This document shows positions 1-12,032 of a stretch of 64,000 nucleotides of DNA, one piece after another. Origin of the DNA: Edaphochlamys debaryana. Its lineage: Eukaryota; Chlorophyta; Chlorophyceae; Chlamydomonadales. Under the pieces are notes generated by a model that was not told the DNA's origin, ran no database searches, and was given only the letters and a program-made list of their open reading frames with translations. The first letter of the stretch is position 1; each line of letters opens with the position of its first letter. The translations under genes and the position numbers were made by a program. Location of the stretch: contig JAEHOE010000084.1 of the NCBI GenBank assembly GCA_016858145.1, forward strand, positions 62,001 through 126,000, read 5' to 3'.

Positions 1-2654
1 CTGGTGCATTAGGGGCACTGGCTTGATCTCAGGGCCGCCCCTCTGGTCGTTGATGACGCCGACATCCTGTCGTACGGCAGCACAGTAGTACAGCAGCACA
101 GCAGCACAGGAGGAGTGCGGAGCTGGCTAGCTAGCTTCAGCCCCAAGTAAACCCCAAGTACACCTCCGCCTGATGACGACCCAAGACCCGATTGCCGTAC
201 GTATCGAGCTTAAGTCCGCATCCCACATGCACACACAACCAACGACCCCCCTCGTCCGGCCGCCCACCTACCAAAAGGTCCTTGTGTGCCTCGGTGAGAG
301 TGGGCAGGTGCTTGCGGGGGCAGATGAAGGGTTCGCCGTTCTTCAGAGGGGGCATGCCCACCACGTACCGCCAGGAGCAGAACAGGTTCCAGCGCCCCAG
401 CGCAACCTTTGGAGGCAGCACGTGCGTGGGGGGAAGGGGGGTAGGCGTTGGCGTTGGCGTGGAGGCAGTGGAGGACACGACAGGGGGCGGCAGCGAGGGA
501 GGGGGAGCACAGGCGGCGGAGTCGCCGGGGTGATGGTAGCAGTGTGAGTACCAGTGGTGTGAGGGGGCTGCCAGGCCAGGTCTAGGCCTGGTCCCCCCGA
601 TACAGTACCACTGATTTGCACCGGCTACGGACGGCCATTCGTGTCGATTTGAACCGATGCGTACTGCCCACCTGCTTCCGTTCGCTCCAGGGAATGCGGG
701 ATACTTCGTCCATCATGTGCAGGATGCGGTCCCAGCTGTCCTCGCCGCACCTGCCAAGACGGCACAATGGAACAGCAAAGGCCGGAGACGGCGCGGTTCG
801 GCGTTTGCACCCTCACAGGCATACACGGGAGGTGGGAACCTCACCTCCCCTGTACCCTCTGGGGGCGATTCCTATTGTTGCCATACGATACATCGCAGCA
901 CAATCCCACGGCCCCACTGCCGTACCTGAACGCGCCGCTGTACGGCACCGTCAGCGCGAAGCTCTTCGACGTCTTGCTCCAGGCCACAATGGGAAAGGGG
1001 CCGCCGTGGAACCTGGGGGGAAGCGGGGGCGTTCACGTGCAAGCCCGGGGCTAGCTGATTAAGAGGCAGCCGTACTGCGTTGTGCATGCATGCGATGGGA
1101 ACTAAGCGCAGATCAAACGCGACTGCCGGCCACCCACTCACGTGGGATTCTTGTACTCGACTGGATCCTGCCAGTCAAAGGCGGGCGTGACCGCATTGTC
1201 ATCACCATTGTACGCGAACTCCAGGTCAGGTAACCTGTATGGCAATACGGTGGTTGTGGGTGCATGCACGTCAGGGGCTTGATACCGACATGGGACCCTG
1301 GTCTGTCACCCATCTTGGGAACGGTACTGTCACAGTCCTCATAAAGCCAGAGCCCACTGGGCGTCCCCAGGGTCCCATACTAGCTAGAAAGAAGCCATGT
1401 ATCAGGAGGGCTCTCGCAAAGAGAGGGGCAACCCCAAGGGCCACATGCCACGGCAACCGTGAAGGTCCGCGCGCGCCTCACCGGTACACCTGTGACGGAT
1501 TAAGTAAGGGCCAAGAATCAGCAGTACATGCGGAATGAGGACCCATGAAGCGGCGAAGGTGTGAGGACCCTATCAAACTATCTAGCTCGATCGTACGGCG
1601 GAGCATCAAGTAATAAGGCACCTGCCCCCGTTTGGCACATCCCGGCCCCACGCCCCCACCTTGCGTCCCCGTCTGTCCCTCTTCATCCGGTCAAGCCCCA
1701 CGCACCTTGCTGGTCTCGTACAGCTCTAACAAAAAGCCGATGAGCTCGTAGGGACCCAGCCGCCACTCGGGGTGGAGCGAGTTGAGGTAGACCTGTGGAG
1801 GGGCGTGGGGCGCGGGGCGCGTTAGCGGATGGGGAAAGGCACCGGAACGCGGGCATGATGAATTGACCCGGACCCCTGCATGCATGGGCTCCAAGCACGG
1901 GCGGAGACGGTTCATTCCCCTGCCCGGCCGCCCGAAGCGCTCCACTGACGCACCGCCCCAGGACCCCCGGTTCCGAAGCCCCCCCCCCCCCCCACCTCCC
2001 CGTCCTTGATCATGATGCGCATCGCTTTGACGTTGCACTCGTTTGAGGTCTGAGCATCACAGACCTGCATGAAGCTAGGAAGCCGGCTGTGAGGGGGTGG
2101 GGAAAGGCTGTGAGCGTAGCGGGGCGAAGCGTGTGCCCTCATGAGACCCACCAGGCTAATGTTTCGGATCATGGCATCCGTGATGCCTCCCCACTTGTCA
2201 AGCCATTCCACGTCCTTCGATATCCTGTCCGGGCAGGGGGTAGCGCCACGAAGTTCAGGCCAGCGTGTAGGATAAGAGGGGCAAAGGATGGGCAGGCCGG
2301 GCAGGGCACGTAGGGGGAGTGCCTCCGCGGGGCAGGCGTCCGAACTGCTTGCGCCTCCGGTTATCCGCCGTACACATCTGCCGGTGCCGCGCTGACCCCG
2401 GCTTCTTCCCAGCAGTGGGTGACATTTTACGAGGCCCAGAGGAACCGCGGACGAGGTCTACAGGCTCGGGGAGAGGTGGGGAGCGCCGGCGCGTGGCGGT
2501 GGGTACCCCACCTCGCCCTCATGGCCGGGTGCAACGAGCATTCTCCGGGGCAGGACCCCGAGACCGACGCGCTGTCCTCCTCAAGAGTTGCACCGCTGAG
2601 CGTAGCGGCCGCTAGCACCGCCAGCAGCCGGAGTGCGAAGACCTTCGGCTCCAT
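1..2654 (-). CDS. GT90/CAP10-type glycosyltransferase, paralogue 1 (N-terminal part, cut by left window edge)
   Basis: Exons read on the minus strand: 2654-2512, 2224-2152, 2064-1996, 1792-1706, 1489-1482 (8 nt), 1234-1142, 1012-926, 750-672, 406-272 and 66 to beyond position 1. All have GT/AG ends and keep one frame for 280 codons. The protein starts with a signal peptide (MEPKVFALRLLAVLAAATLS) and carries YRLPDLEFAYNGDD, HGGPFPIVAWSK, VPYSGAFR, VALGRW and VPLMHQ. All of these align with the complete paralogue at 20159-26942, whose C-terminal half is diagnostic of GT90/CAP10 (KDEL/rumi-like O-glycosyltransferases of the secretory pathway). The acceptor substrate and sugar cannot be read from sequence. 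The catalytic C-terminal half lies outside the window. The start was chosen because this ATG opens directly into the signal peptide. The order of conserved blocks shows no break, so this is probably a working gene. Confidence 0.85.
1482..1489 (-). other. 8-nt microexon of GT90 paralogue 1
   Basis: The exon at 1792-1706 ends in phase 0 and the exon at 1234-1142 begins with a single base completing a codon, so an exon of length 2 modulo 3 is required. The minus-strand segment 1489-1482 reads GTGTACCG, preceded by CACAG and followed by GTGAGG. It supplies Val-Tyr-Arg and gives ETSK-VYR-LPDLEF. The paralogue encodes ETTK-LYR-LPDVEF in one uninterrupted exon at 25375-25268. Frame, splice signals and homology all agree. 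Confidence 0.8.
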
Positions 2655-3790
2655 GCAAGTCGGTCGCTGCTTCACCAAGCTACATCGATTTAATCCATTC
2701 TCTTCATTCCTCAGGAGAACAGTGTGAGCTATGCCAAGGTTACCGAGGCGCAAGCGGACTGTCAGTCGGAGAATCGGGCTTAGCTAGGACAAGCAACTCG
2801 ACGAAAGGAAGGAGGTAGTAAACTAAATGGTCAACACCGCAACAAAGTGCGGTGCGAAGGAGTGGAGCGGGGGAAGGTTAACGGGCTGCATCGTGACCAA
2901 CGACCCGGAGGTCGGCGTGGGACGCCGAGCTTCTCCGGCTGGGTCCACGGCCCTCACGAGCGAGTCCGCGCAGCCGTCGCCAGGCCCCTCACGTCGCATC
3001 GAGGTGTGGTCTCCCACCCTCTCGCCTTCCCGGCCCATGCGCATCACAATGGCAAAGAGTCCTTGACAGGTACCCGCTCGCATCGAGCCTTGCCACATGC
3101 AGACATACAGACTGACCTAGCCGCATGGAGGCAGGCGGTCCCTCGCTATCGTCCCCATCCCTACCCCTCGTCCGCATCCACCTCCCGAGAGTGCCCATGC
3201 CGCCTCGACCTTCCCGGCCCACCCACTCGCTCAAAGCTAGGCCCCCCTGCCGCCAAGTCCTGCCGCCCCTAGCCATCCACCTAGCCGCCCGTCACCATCC
3301 TCCACCCACCGCAGTGCACAGTAGCTAACCAGCCGTGCTCCGCCCTAGCGCGGCTCCTGGCCTCATTCTTCATCCTCAAACTCGGCCTCAAACCCCAGGT
3401 AAGGACTGCCACATGACAACTGCGAGCGAGCGCACACCGGCCGCCTCCCGTCCACCCAGCGGGCCTCCGCCCTGCCCCATGCACTGCCTGGGGCACGAGT
3501 CGCAGGCGCGCGCACAGAGCGAACGCCCGTCCACGCTGCGCCTTGCAGCGCAGCCTCCCCCCCCCTCCCCCGAGGACAGAGCTCTGGCCTACACATGCAA
3601 TTTCAGAACCGCAGCCCGCCACCTCCCCCTCCGACGAGCCCTGCCGTGGCCAAGGTCCGCCCGCGCACAGGCGCGGATACCCGCACACCGCACCCCCGCC
3701 TCCTCCTCCCGCTGTGCCGGCCTCATCGGAGCTGCAGCCCGCCCCCGCCCCCGCAGCCACCCGTCGGAGAGCCCTGCCACACGCGTGCAA
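2655..3790. other. Region between two minus-strand genes (3' UTR of LRR gene, promoter of GT90-1)
   Basis: No further gene is supported. The right part contains decayed copies of the terminal LRR-gene exon: the stop-codon region near 3780-3809 is echoed near 3588-3612 and, in part, near 3727-3745, each with a CTGCAG/CCGCAG-CCCGCC core. No TGTAA signal (TTACA on the plus strand) was found for the LRR gene. Confidence 0.5.
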
Positions 3791-6700
3791 TCAGAACTGC
3801 AGCCCGCCCCCGCCGCCGCCCCCGCCTCCTCCTCCGCCGCCCGCCACCCGCGCGTAGTCCCGCGTGTAGTCCCCCTGTCCCTTCATGATGTTGTGCAGCA
3901 GCTTCTTCCAGCTCTTGTCCATGGGGCAGCCGGAGAGGTCGATGTGGTGCAGGCCCGTGTTGGCCTGTGGGGGGTTGGGGGGTAGCGGGTTGAAGGTAGG
4001 GGGTGAAAGGGGGGGGTTGAGGTCGTGCGGGTGTGCGCAAAAAGGCGGGCCGCCTGCCGCCTCGTCTCCCGCTCCGCTGCTCAAAACACAAGGTGTGCAC
4101 CCGCGAACTCAGCCTGCCCGCTTCCCCCCCTCCGCCACCCCCCCTCCCCAAACATACACACACACCTGCAGCGCGTCCGCCAGCGCCTTGGCCCCCGTGT
4201 CGGTGATGCGGTTGTTGCCCACCAGCAGCCGCTCCAGGCTGTTGTTCTGCTGCAGGGCCTGGGGGGAGAGGAAGGAAGGTGTTGAGGAGGGCTTGACGGG
4301 GTTTCTGCTGCGGGGTGAACTTGAACTTGGGAAGGTGGTTGGGGGTGCGAGGCGCTGTTGAATGGTTTCACAAGAGGCAGCGAGTGGGGAGAGGCGTGGG
4401 GCGATGCGTGGGGCCCAGCATTTCGCCGCGCTGGGGCCTGCACAGCCGCGCCCCGCCCTCTCCGCATCCGCGGACACCTCCCTCCATGAACCCGCCTCCC
4501 AATCCCCCCCTACCGCCGCCAGGTGCGCCGCCGCCTTGTCGTCGCAGCCGCAGCGGGTGAGGTCCAGCTCGCGGAGGGAGGTGTTCTTGGCGATGCCCTT
4601 GCAGATGGAGTCCACGCCTGGGGGGGGGGCGGGAAGGGGGGCGAGGGGGTGTAGCGATGGAGGCTGCGGACATGAGGGGCTCTTGTTCAGCCGCTGGCCG
4701 AGAGCTTCCTGGAACATGAGCGACCCCACACCCTGATACTATTCCACCAGCAAACCATCAGGGCAATAGCTCACTATGGCTGAGCCTGAGCCTGGCTGTG
4801 AGCTCAGACTCGGTCGCACAAAGTACACTAGCACACCAGCATTCCCCTGCCCACTCCCCTTCCCGTCCTGCCCACACACCCCAAACTGTAGCGCACCCCC
4901 CCCACCCCCCCCCCACCCACCCGCCGTCCCCAGCCTCGTGTTGGCCAGCAGCAGCGCCCGCAGCCCCTTGTTGCCCTTGAGCATGGCGCCCAGCGCCGCG
5001 GCGCCCTCGGCCGTCACCTCGCAGCCGGACAGGTCCAGGCGCTCCAGGGCCGAGTCCTCGTTCAGGACCTAAAAGGGTGGGAGGAGGGAGCGGGGTGGAG
5101 GGGGAAGGGGAGGGGGGCAAAGGGAGGGAGGTGTGTGTGTTTTGTGGCGGGCGGGCGGGTCCAGCCGGTCCAGGGCCGAGTCCTCGTTCAGGACCTGGGG
5201 GGGGGGGAGGAGCGGGGGGGGGGGAGCGTGTGTGTTTCGTGACGGGTGGCATGTCGGCGCAGCATCGATTTTGTTGAATGCGAGCAAGGGCACACACACC
5301 AAGAAAGTTATCAGCACAAGGAATGAAGTCAGGGGGCAGGGGGAGGAAGGCGCGTGTTTCGCGGCAGGCGTGGCCAGGCGCTCCATGGCCGAATCCAAGG
5401 CACAGGCTGACAGGGCTAATGACCAGCGGGCGCGGCCCCTCCAAACTAGGACGGGTCGGGTGCGGCAGGCCCTCGATGCAGGTGAACGGGGAGCGCAGGG
5501 TCGGGCCGCAGCTCCGACCACTCCCGGCCTCGGGTCCGGCCAGGCCCAACCCGGGGGTCCACCCCGGGTCCTCGGCTCACCGATGCGATGCCCTTGACGC
5601 CCACCGCCCCCAGGTTCATGTTGCCGCTGAGGTTGAGCGTCACCACGCACTTGTACTGCGGAGGGAAGGGGAGGTGAGAGGCGGAAGCAGCGGGGAGGGA
5701 GGGGGGGTTGAGGGGGGAGGGGGCGGGAGGCGCAGATGGGACGCGGGCTGCGATGGACGGGCGGCGGGAGGAGGCCCCTGACCAAGCCCCACCCCATCAT
5801 ACATGCCATGGTCTGCGCCCTCGCAAGCAGCGCCTCACACGCACGCACCGGCTGCGACCAGCCCCTGCCACACCACCGCCCTACACACATCTGCAGCCGC
5901 CGTCAAGGCACAGCATGCGACCACCGCGCCGCCCCGTGGCATCAGCGCACGCACGCACCTGCATGATGTACGTGGCTACGGCCTCCGCCCCCTTGACCGC
6001 AACGTCGTTGTTGCTCAGGTCCAGGTCCCTGGGGGGAGCGGTTGGGGAAGCCGTATGGACGGGTGGCAGTTGGAAAAAGGCACGTGAGGCGGGAGCATAG
6101 TGCCTTGACGTAAGTGTGGCACCTCCGCTTCGCTCCTAACCGGCAGTTGGACGAGCGGCAGTTGAAGAGGCACGTGAGGCAGGCCCGCGAAGCCATCCTA
6201 CACGGGCGCGTGTTACCCAGCTGTCCACGAAACCCAACCGCCCACCTGATCTTTAGCCCGTACACGTTGTGCCGTAGCCCCTCCACCACGTGCGCCACGC
6301 AGTCATCCGCTAGCCTGTACGGCAGGCGGGCAGGCACGGGTAGGGGTCAGACCGGCAGCCGTGGGGATGCCGGACGTCTTTCCAGGGCCACACGCCCGCG
6401 CACCTGCGGTGACGACCTGCACCACGGGCCCGGGGGTACCCTACGGCCCTACCCTTCCCTTGCTCCTCAGATCCAACGCTCCCGCCACACCCCACAGCGC
6501 CCCGGCGCCCAAGGCCTCGCTTACCCCCGCTCACTTGGAATTGCAGCCATGCTCTCCCCTCATCTCCCGCCCGATTCCCACCTGCTGCCTGCCAGGTTGA
6601 GGGCCGCCGCTCCCAAACCTGGCCGACGCGGCCCACAGTGCCCCGCCCCCCCCTCGCGCGCAGCCCGGCCCCGCTGTTTAGCCCCCCAATCCCCCCCACC

Positions 6701-9700
6701 CCACCCCCCCACCCCAGTCCCTTCACTCCCCACCTGTTGTCCGCCAGCTTGAGCACGTCGAAGCCAGTGGTCTCCGCCAGCACCTCCTCCAGCATGCGGG
6801 ACAGGTGGGGGCCTGGGGGGGGGGCAGGGGGGGGTGAGAAGGGTGTGGGCAGGGTGTTCGTGTCAGGGGGCAGGGGCAGGGGGCAGGGTCTGAGTCATGC
6901 GAGGGGCAGCACCTCCAGCGTGCACGACAGGTGGATGACTGGGGGCGCGCGGGGGGGAGGTGTGTGTGTGGGGGGGGGAGAGGGTAAGAACGGATGGTGA
7001 TGGTGTCAGGGTTGGGTTCGGGCTTGGGCCTGGCGGCAGGGCGTGGGAGCGGCGTAGTGCGAGGGGCAGCACCTCTTGCATGCGTGAATGTTGGGGGCCC
7101 GGGAGTGCAGGGGTGAAGGATCGGGTGGGTGTCGGGTGGGGGGCAGGCAGGGGCCAGGAGGCCGACCCAGGCCTCCCCGAGGCCTCCGCCGCCTGCACCC
7201 GGACTCGACCGTGCGTAGCAAACCCCTCGGCAAGCCCAGAGAGCGTGCCCCTCACGCCTCACGCATGCCCCTCCGAAGCCTCACCTGCCCGGATGTTGGA
7301 TGCGTCCAGCGCCCGCACCGTGCGCGTCTCCCGCAGCATCTGGGGTCGGGGGATGGGGGGATGGGGGGGGGGAAACAGCAAAGGCGAGGAGCGTTCGGGA
7401 GAAAAGTCTGACTGTGTGTGGGGGGGGGGACAAAGCCGGCATTTTAGGGCGGCAGTGCCAGCAGGGGCGAGGCCATTCCTTCGCCCCGCTGCGTTGCTAC
7501 AAATCTCCCTCCCCCTCCCCCTCCGTGCTTTCAACTAGAGGCGGTAGCCCCGCCGCCCTTAAATTACAGGCCAAGCCAGGCCAAGCCAAGCCAAGCCAGG
7601 CCCAGCCAATGGGGCCCACCTGGTCCCGCAGGATGTGGCGGTCCACCTTCTGTGCTAACCGCTCCGCCCGGTTGATCTTGATGTTGCCCGCCTGCGGTTG
7701 GGTTGGGGGGGGGGGTTCGCAGGTGGGGTCTCTTTCGTACATCTTGGTACACGCAGGGGGCCCTGGTCGGCGAGCCGGCTGGCGTACCCCGTCCCAGTCT
7801 GCCAGCCGCCAACGCTCCGCGAAGCCCGTGCCCCCACGCCCCACCCTTGTTACTTTGCACAGCGCCTTGCGCATGGCCCGGCCCCCTCCCCTGGACCCTC
7901 CCTGGACCCCCGCTGATCCCCCCTGCCCCCTTTCCCGACCCCCCAACCCCACCCACCTTGTTGAAAGTGCGCAGGGCCTTGCGCAGGAGGTACATCTTGT
8001 GGCCGTCCGCCAAGTGCTTGGCCTCGCCCCTGGGGCGTAGGCGGACGCGGAGGGACCGTCCAATTATTAGGCAGGTAGGAGGGCAGACAAGCAGCCGCTG
8101 TTGCCGCAGAGCGCGGAAGACGATGATACCCCCGCGTCTGCAACACAGCTTGTACGGCCGGCTCACCTGACGTTGATGACGTACTTGTCGTACAGGGGTT
8201 TGAGCGTGAGCTTGTCGTCGTTCTCGGCCAGTTGGACGTTGGCCCTGGCGCGTTGGGTGCAGGGGCGGATGTAGATACGGACACGTGTGTGCGCATAGGA
8301 CGCCAGCGGGCCCTTCCACCGGCCAAACCGTCCGCACGGCCCCAACCCACCGCCCCAACCCTGCTCCCGTTTAGCCTCTAGCTGGGACGACCTCGGCGCA
8401 TTGGTGGACCACAACGTATCCGGCCCTCCCAGTTGTCCCCCACCTGAACACGAAGTCGAGCATCAGCGCCCGCGGCAGCCGCGCCGCGTTACTGCGCATG
8501 TACAGCAGCGGGTAGCCGTCCTGTACGGCGTACGTCAGATTGAGATCAAGAGGCAGATCGGTGAAGGAGCAGCAGGGGCCACTCAAGGCCGCGTCATCTG
8601 ACGCAGCAGGACACGCCCCCACAATTCGGATAGGGAGCTGTGTCGTACTGCCGTACGCCCGTACCTCGTTGAGGGGGTGCAGCCAGGGGTCTGCCAGCGA
8701 GAGGCGAATGAACTTGTCGATGATGTTCCAGATGGCCAGCATGAAGGCGGCGTAGATGATGTTGATGCGCGACTTGCGGTTGATGATGTCCCTGCAATTA
8801 GATGTACGGCAGGTACGGAGTGATCCCGGGCGCCAAGCCCCAACTGCCACAACCGCCACCAGCCCGTCGCAACGCAAGCGGAGCCCAGCGCGCCGTCACG
8901 AGGGCCTCGCGGCTCGGCACACCAGGGATGAAAGACCGAGAACGAAGCCCCTTACTAATCTGCCGTACGAGCACGTGACTCACTCGAACTGGTCCTGCAG
9001 CGCGTAGATCGCGTCGTACAGCACGCCCAGGATGATGCATGCGGGCAGCGAGTTCATGATCATGTGCACGCACACGCGGGCCTCCTCGTAGCCCTGCGTA
9101 AAGGGGGGACGGGGTTTAGGGCGAGGAGCCAACACAGGTAGGGAATACTCTGTGACACCACTAGCCTTTGTAAGAAGGGCGGGGACAAAGCATCGATGAA
9201 GTGGTGCAGGGCGGTTGCAGTGGTTGCTACCGGTATGCGGTTCGCGGACTTCACCCCGGCAACCCCACCTGCAGCATCATCTGCGTCATGCCCTCGATCA
9301 TGATGTTGGAGTGTACGACAGAGCTGAGCAGCTGGATGTCGAAGAACAGCACGTCCACCTGTCCCCAAGCCCAAGGCGGCGCGGCGCAGGAACACTTCAG
9401 CAGCAGTACAATATTACGCAGCCTCAGGTGTCCTCCTCTCCTCATACCCAACACTACATTCCACCAGGAATCAGCCAACCGCCCGTCCACCCGCAGATCC
9501 CCAATCCCATCCGGCGATGCAATGTGTTCCCACCAATCGTCCGGCCCACCCGCGCCCAATCGCCTAGCTCTACCAGCCGCCCCCAAACAGGTTACCTGGC
9601 GGCGCGCGAAGTTGATCAGGTCCACAGCCGTGTAGACGGGGCAGTCGATGGGCCGGTCGTTCTCCATGTACCTGTTGGGTGGGGCACGGAGGGCCGGGGA

Positions 9701-12032
9701 AGGGCGAGTGGGAGATAAGCGGTACATCAAGCCTCCTTCCAGTGGCGGTCCGACCCACATGGCGACCCACATCGACAATACAGGGCCGCAGGGCCCGCAA
9801 GCTGAGTGGCAGTTGGCCGAAGCCCAACTTATCAGGCTGCCATCAGGCGGAGCGAGCTTCGGTCGTGCCTGCAAATCCCCACAACTTATCAGGCAATCTG
9901 TACCCCTCTGCTAGGGTCTAAGTTGCAGATCCACCCAGCGTCCAGGATTCCGTACGAAATCTGGATCCAGCCCCCCGACCCACATGATGACGGCCATGAG
10001 GTAGTGGGAGTAGAGGTAGAGCATGCCCATCGTCAGCGCCACCGCCCCGTTGCCATTGTTGGCCAGGATCTGGAGAGGAGAGGGGTTTGTGCTGAGTTGG
10101 AGAACGGCGGAGAGGAGTAGGGGGCATGAGGAAGGGAGCGGCAAGAGAAGAGGGACCAGCGCCACAGGCATGTCGGTCGGGGCGGACCTAACACTGCCCC
10201 AGCCTCACCCCGCCTTATGAACCAAACAACAAAGCGATGGCCTAGCCCCAGATTTGGCCTCCTGCACCAGGGCCCCGGACCAAAACCCTAACGCCTGGGA
10301 TAACAAAATTAAACGGCTCACGTTTATCACGGCGAAGATGAGGATGACGTCCACAAAGTGGAGCGCCAGAGAGCACGTGTTCCAAAACCAGACCACGATG
10401 GCCCGCACCGTGGGCATGGTTTTGTCCATGGCGTCCCCGCCGTAGAAGAGGCCGTACGACAGCGGGTACACGAACCGCTGCATTGCCGTACAGGGATGAC
10501 ATGAGGTCGGAGGAAGGGGGGCGAAATGTGGGTTAAAGGGGGCGCAAGGTGAGCGCCATGGGATGTGGGTCGGCGAGAACTCGGCAGCAGGAAGCTCGCG
10601 CTCGGGGGCAGAGGACCTACACACATCGTTCCGGCAGGGGGCTCAAGGCCGCATGCTCAAGGCCGCATGCTATATATCTGCCCCCACGTACCTGCCATCG
10701 GTTGAGCACCCACGACGTCGCCTTGATGATCTTCCACGGCCCGATGGCCAGCACCCACATCGTGTACTGCAGGGTCAGACATGGGGCCCCGCATTTGTGA
10801 GGTCTTGGTGCGTGCGTCCAAGCTTTCGCTTGAATCAGCGAGCCTCCTAATGGGGCCACCTAAGCCGGGCTGCCGTGGTGCGATATCCCTCGCCCCCGTG
10901 CCCGGTGGAGGATCTACGATGGCACCTCAGCCCCGCTAGAGAAAGAGCGGCAAGTAATCGGGCATGCGAGGAAATGTCCAGCGCAGTACGTGCTCATGTT
11001 GGTGGCCTGTACGCCTTGTGCTTCCCTCGGCTCTTCCCGCACCCCACATCCCCACCCCGCACCCCACACCCCAGCCCAGGCCCCCTGCTCCAACCTTGAA
11101 GACCGCCCCCCCAATCAGCTCCCGCTGCGTGCTTCGGTACTTGGTGAGTGCTGCGCCGCCCCCGGTCAGCGCCACCCCCTCCATGTTGTCTGCCTGCAGA
11201 GCAGGAAGTCCGGTGTGGGTACCGGGAGGAAGGGTGTTGAGCAAGGGGAAAAGGGGCTGGCGAGGAGGTGAGAAGTGCCGCGGCGTGTGTGTGTGTGGGG
11301 TGGGGGTGGGGGGGGGGTGGGGGGGGGGGGGATACCAAGGCCAGTGGGCCCGCCGGGGCCTGGGCGACAGACGCGCACGTGGTTGCGCTCTGGGTAGCCG
11401 TCACACCATGGGCTGACGGCTATCAACAGCACCGATCTGATCCCATCGTAACCGATTACCGATACGTACTGCTACATTCCGACCCTCGAGGTCATTTGGC
11501 TTGACGCCCCAAGCCCGCGCCAGGGACTCACTGCGTAGGCCTCCTGCCGCGGCGCAGCCGGTGCGGGGGAAGCCCGGCTGGTGCTGGCGCCGTTGGCATC
11601 CCGATCGGACCGCTCCCCCCTGTCGCTTGGTGCGTTAAAGGCGCGGTCACTGCTCCCATTCTGTAATGTGGGATAAGCACAGGTCGGCACAGGCAGAAGG
11701 CAGAAGGGCCGTTGCACGGGGCTGGTCGCCAAGTCCGGCGTGATGCAACAGTCTTTTGGGGTGGCGGACAAGTAGCAACACAGCAAGTCCGGGTTGAATG
11801 CCAGTGCTCGGGTAGGGGCGAACAGAGGGGCTGGGGGAGATGGCACGCGCCGCGTGTGGTACCCGCGGGAAGTCGAAGCGCCGAACCACCCAACTGGGTG
11901 CAGCGCCCGCTGCACGTCGGACGGGTCCCTTCCGCGCACCTCTACAGCATCCGAACCACCGTCACCAGCCTCCACGTCCGGGTAGAGCTGAGTCCGCGAC
12001 TTGTTCCGCGGAGGCCTGCCTCCCGGGGGCAT
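3791..12032 (-). CDS. Multi-pass membrane protein with C-terminal RI-type leucine-rich repeats
   Basis: Coding exons from the second onward are 11193-11095, 10766-10692, 10477-10322, 10069-9984, 9671-9596, 9358-9269, 9093-8984, 8791-8665, 8520-8444, 8244-8167, 8029-7957, 7691-7620, 7339-7285, 6812-6734, 6314-6246, 6028-5959, 5655-5581, 5068-4921, 4617-4514, 4258-4166 and 3964-3791. These are 662 codons in a single frame. The N-terminal coding block lies in 12032-11532; it may contain an intron, since a strong acceptor precedes 11668. The first half has several hydrophobic helices (AIVVWFWNTCSLALHFVDVI, VALTMGMLYLYSHYLMAVI, INIIYAAFMLAIWNIIDKFI). The second half has ribonuclease-inhibitor-type LRRs (SLERLLVGNNRITDTGAKAL, LDLSNNDVAVKGAEAV). 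The tail is a poly-Gly run ending LQF. Function is unknown. LRRs of this kind bind proteins, so a membrane-anchored scaffold or sensor is an inference only. Confidence 0.8.
5034..5203 (-). repeat. Duplicated 5' exon edge inside the LRR-gene intron
   Basis: The start of the exon at 5068-4921, including its AG acceptor, is repeated 126 bp upstream in transcription (core at 5051 and again at 5177). The copy keeps an intact acceptor and codes the same first residues, VLNEDSAL, before diverging. Confidence 0.85.
6773..7095 (-). repeat. Three decayed copies of an LRR exon start
   Basis: The exon at 6812-6734 begins with a block whose plus-strand core is CAGCACCTCCTCCAGCATGC (from 6778). Diverged copies of this block occur from about 6907 and about 7067 in the same intron. 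Confidence 0.7.
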
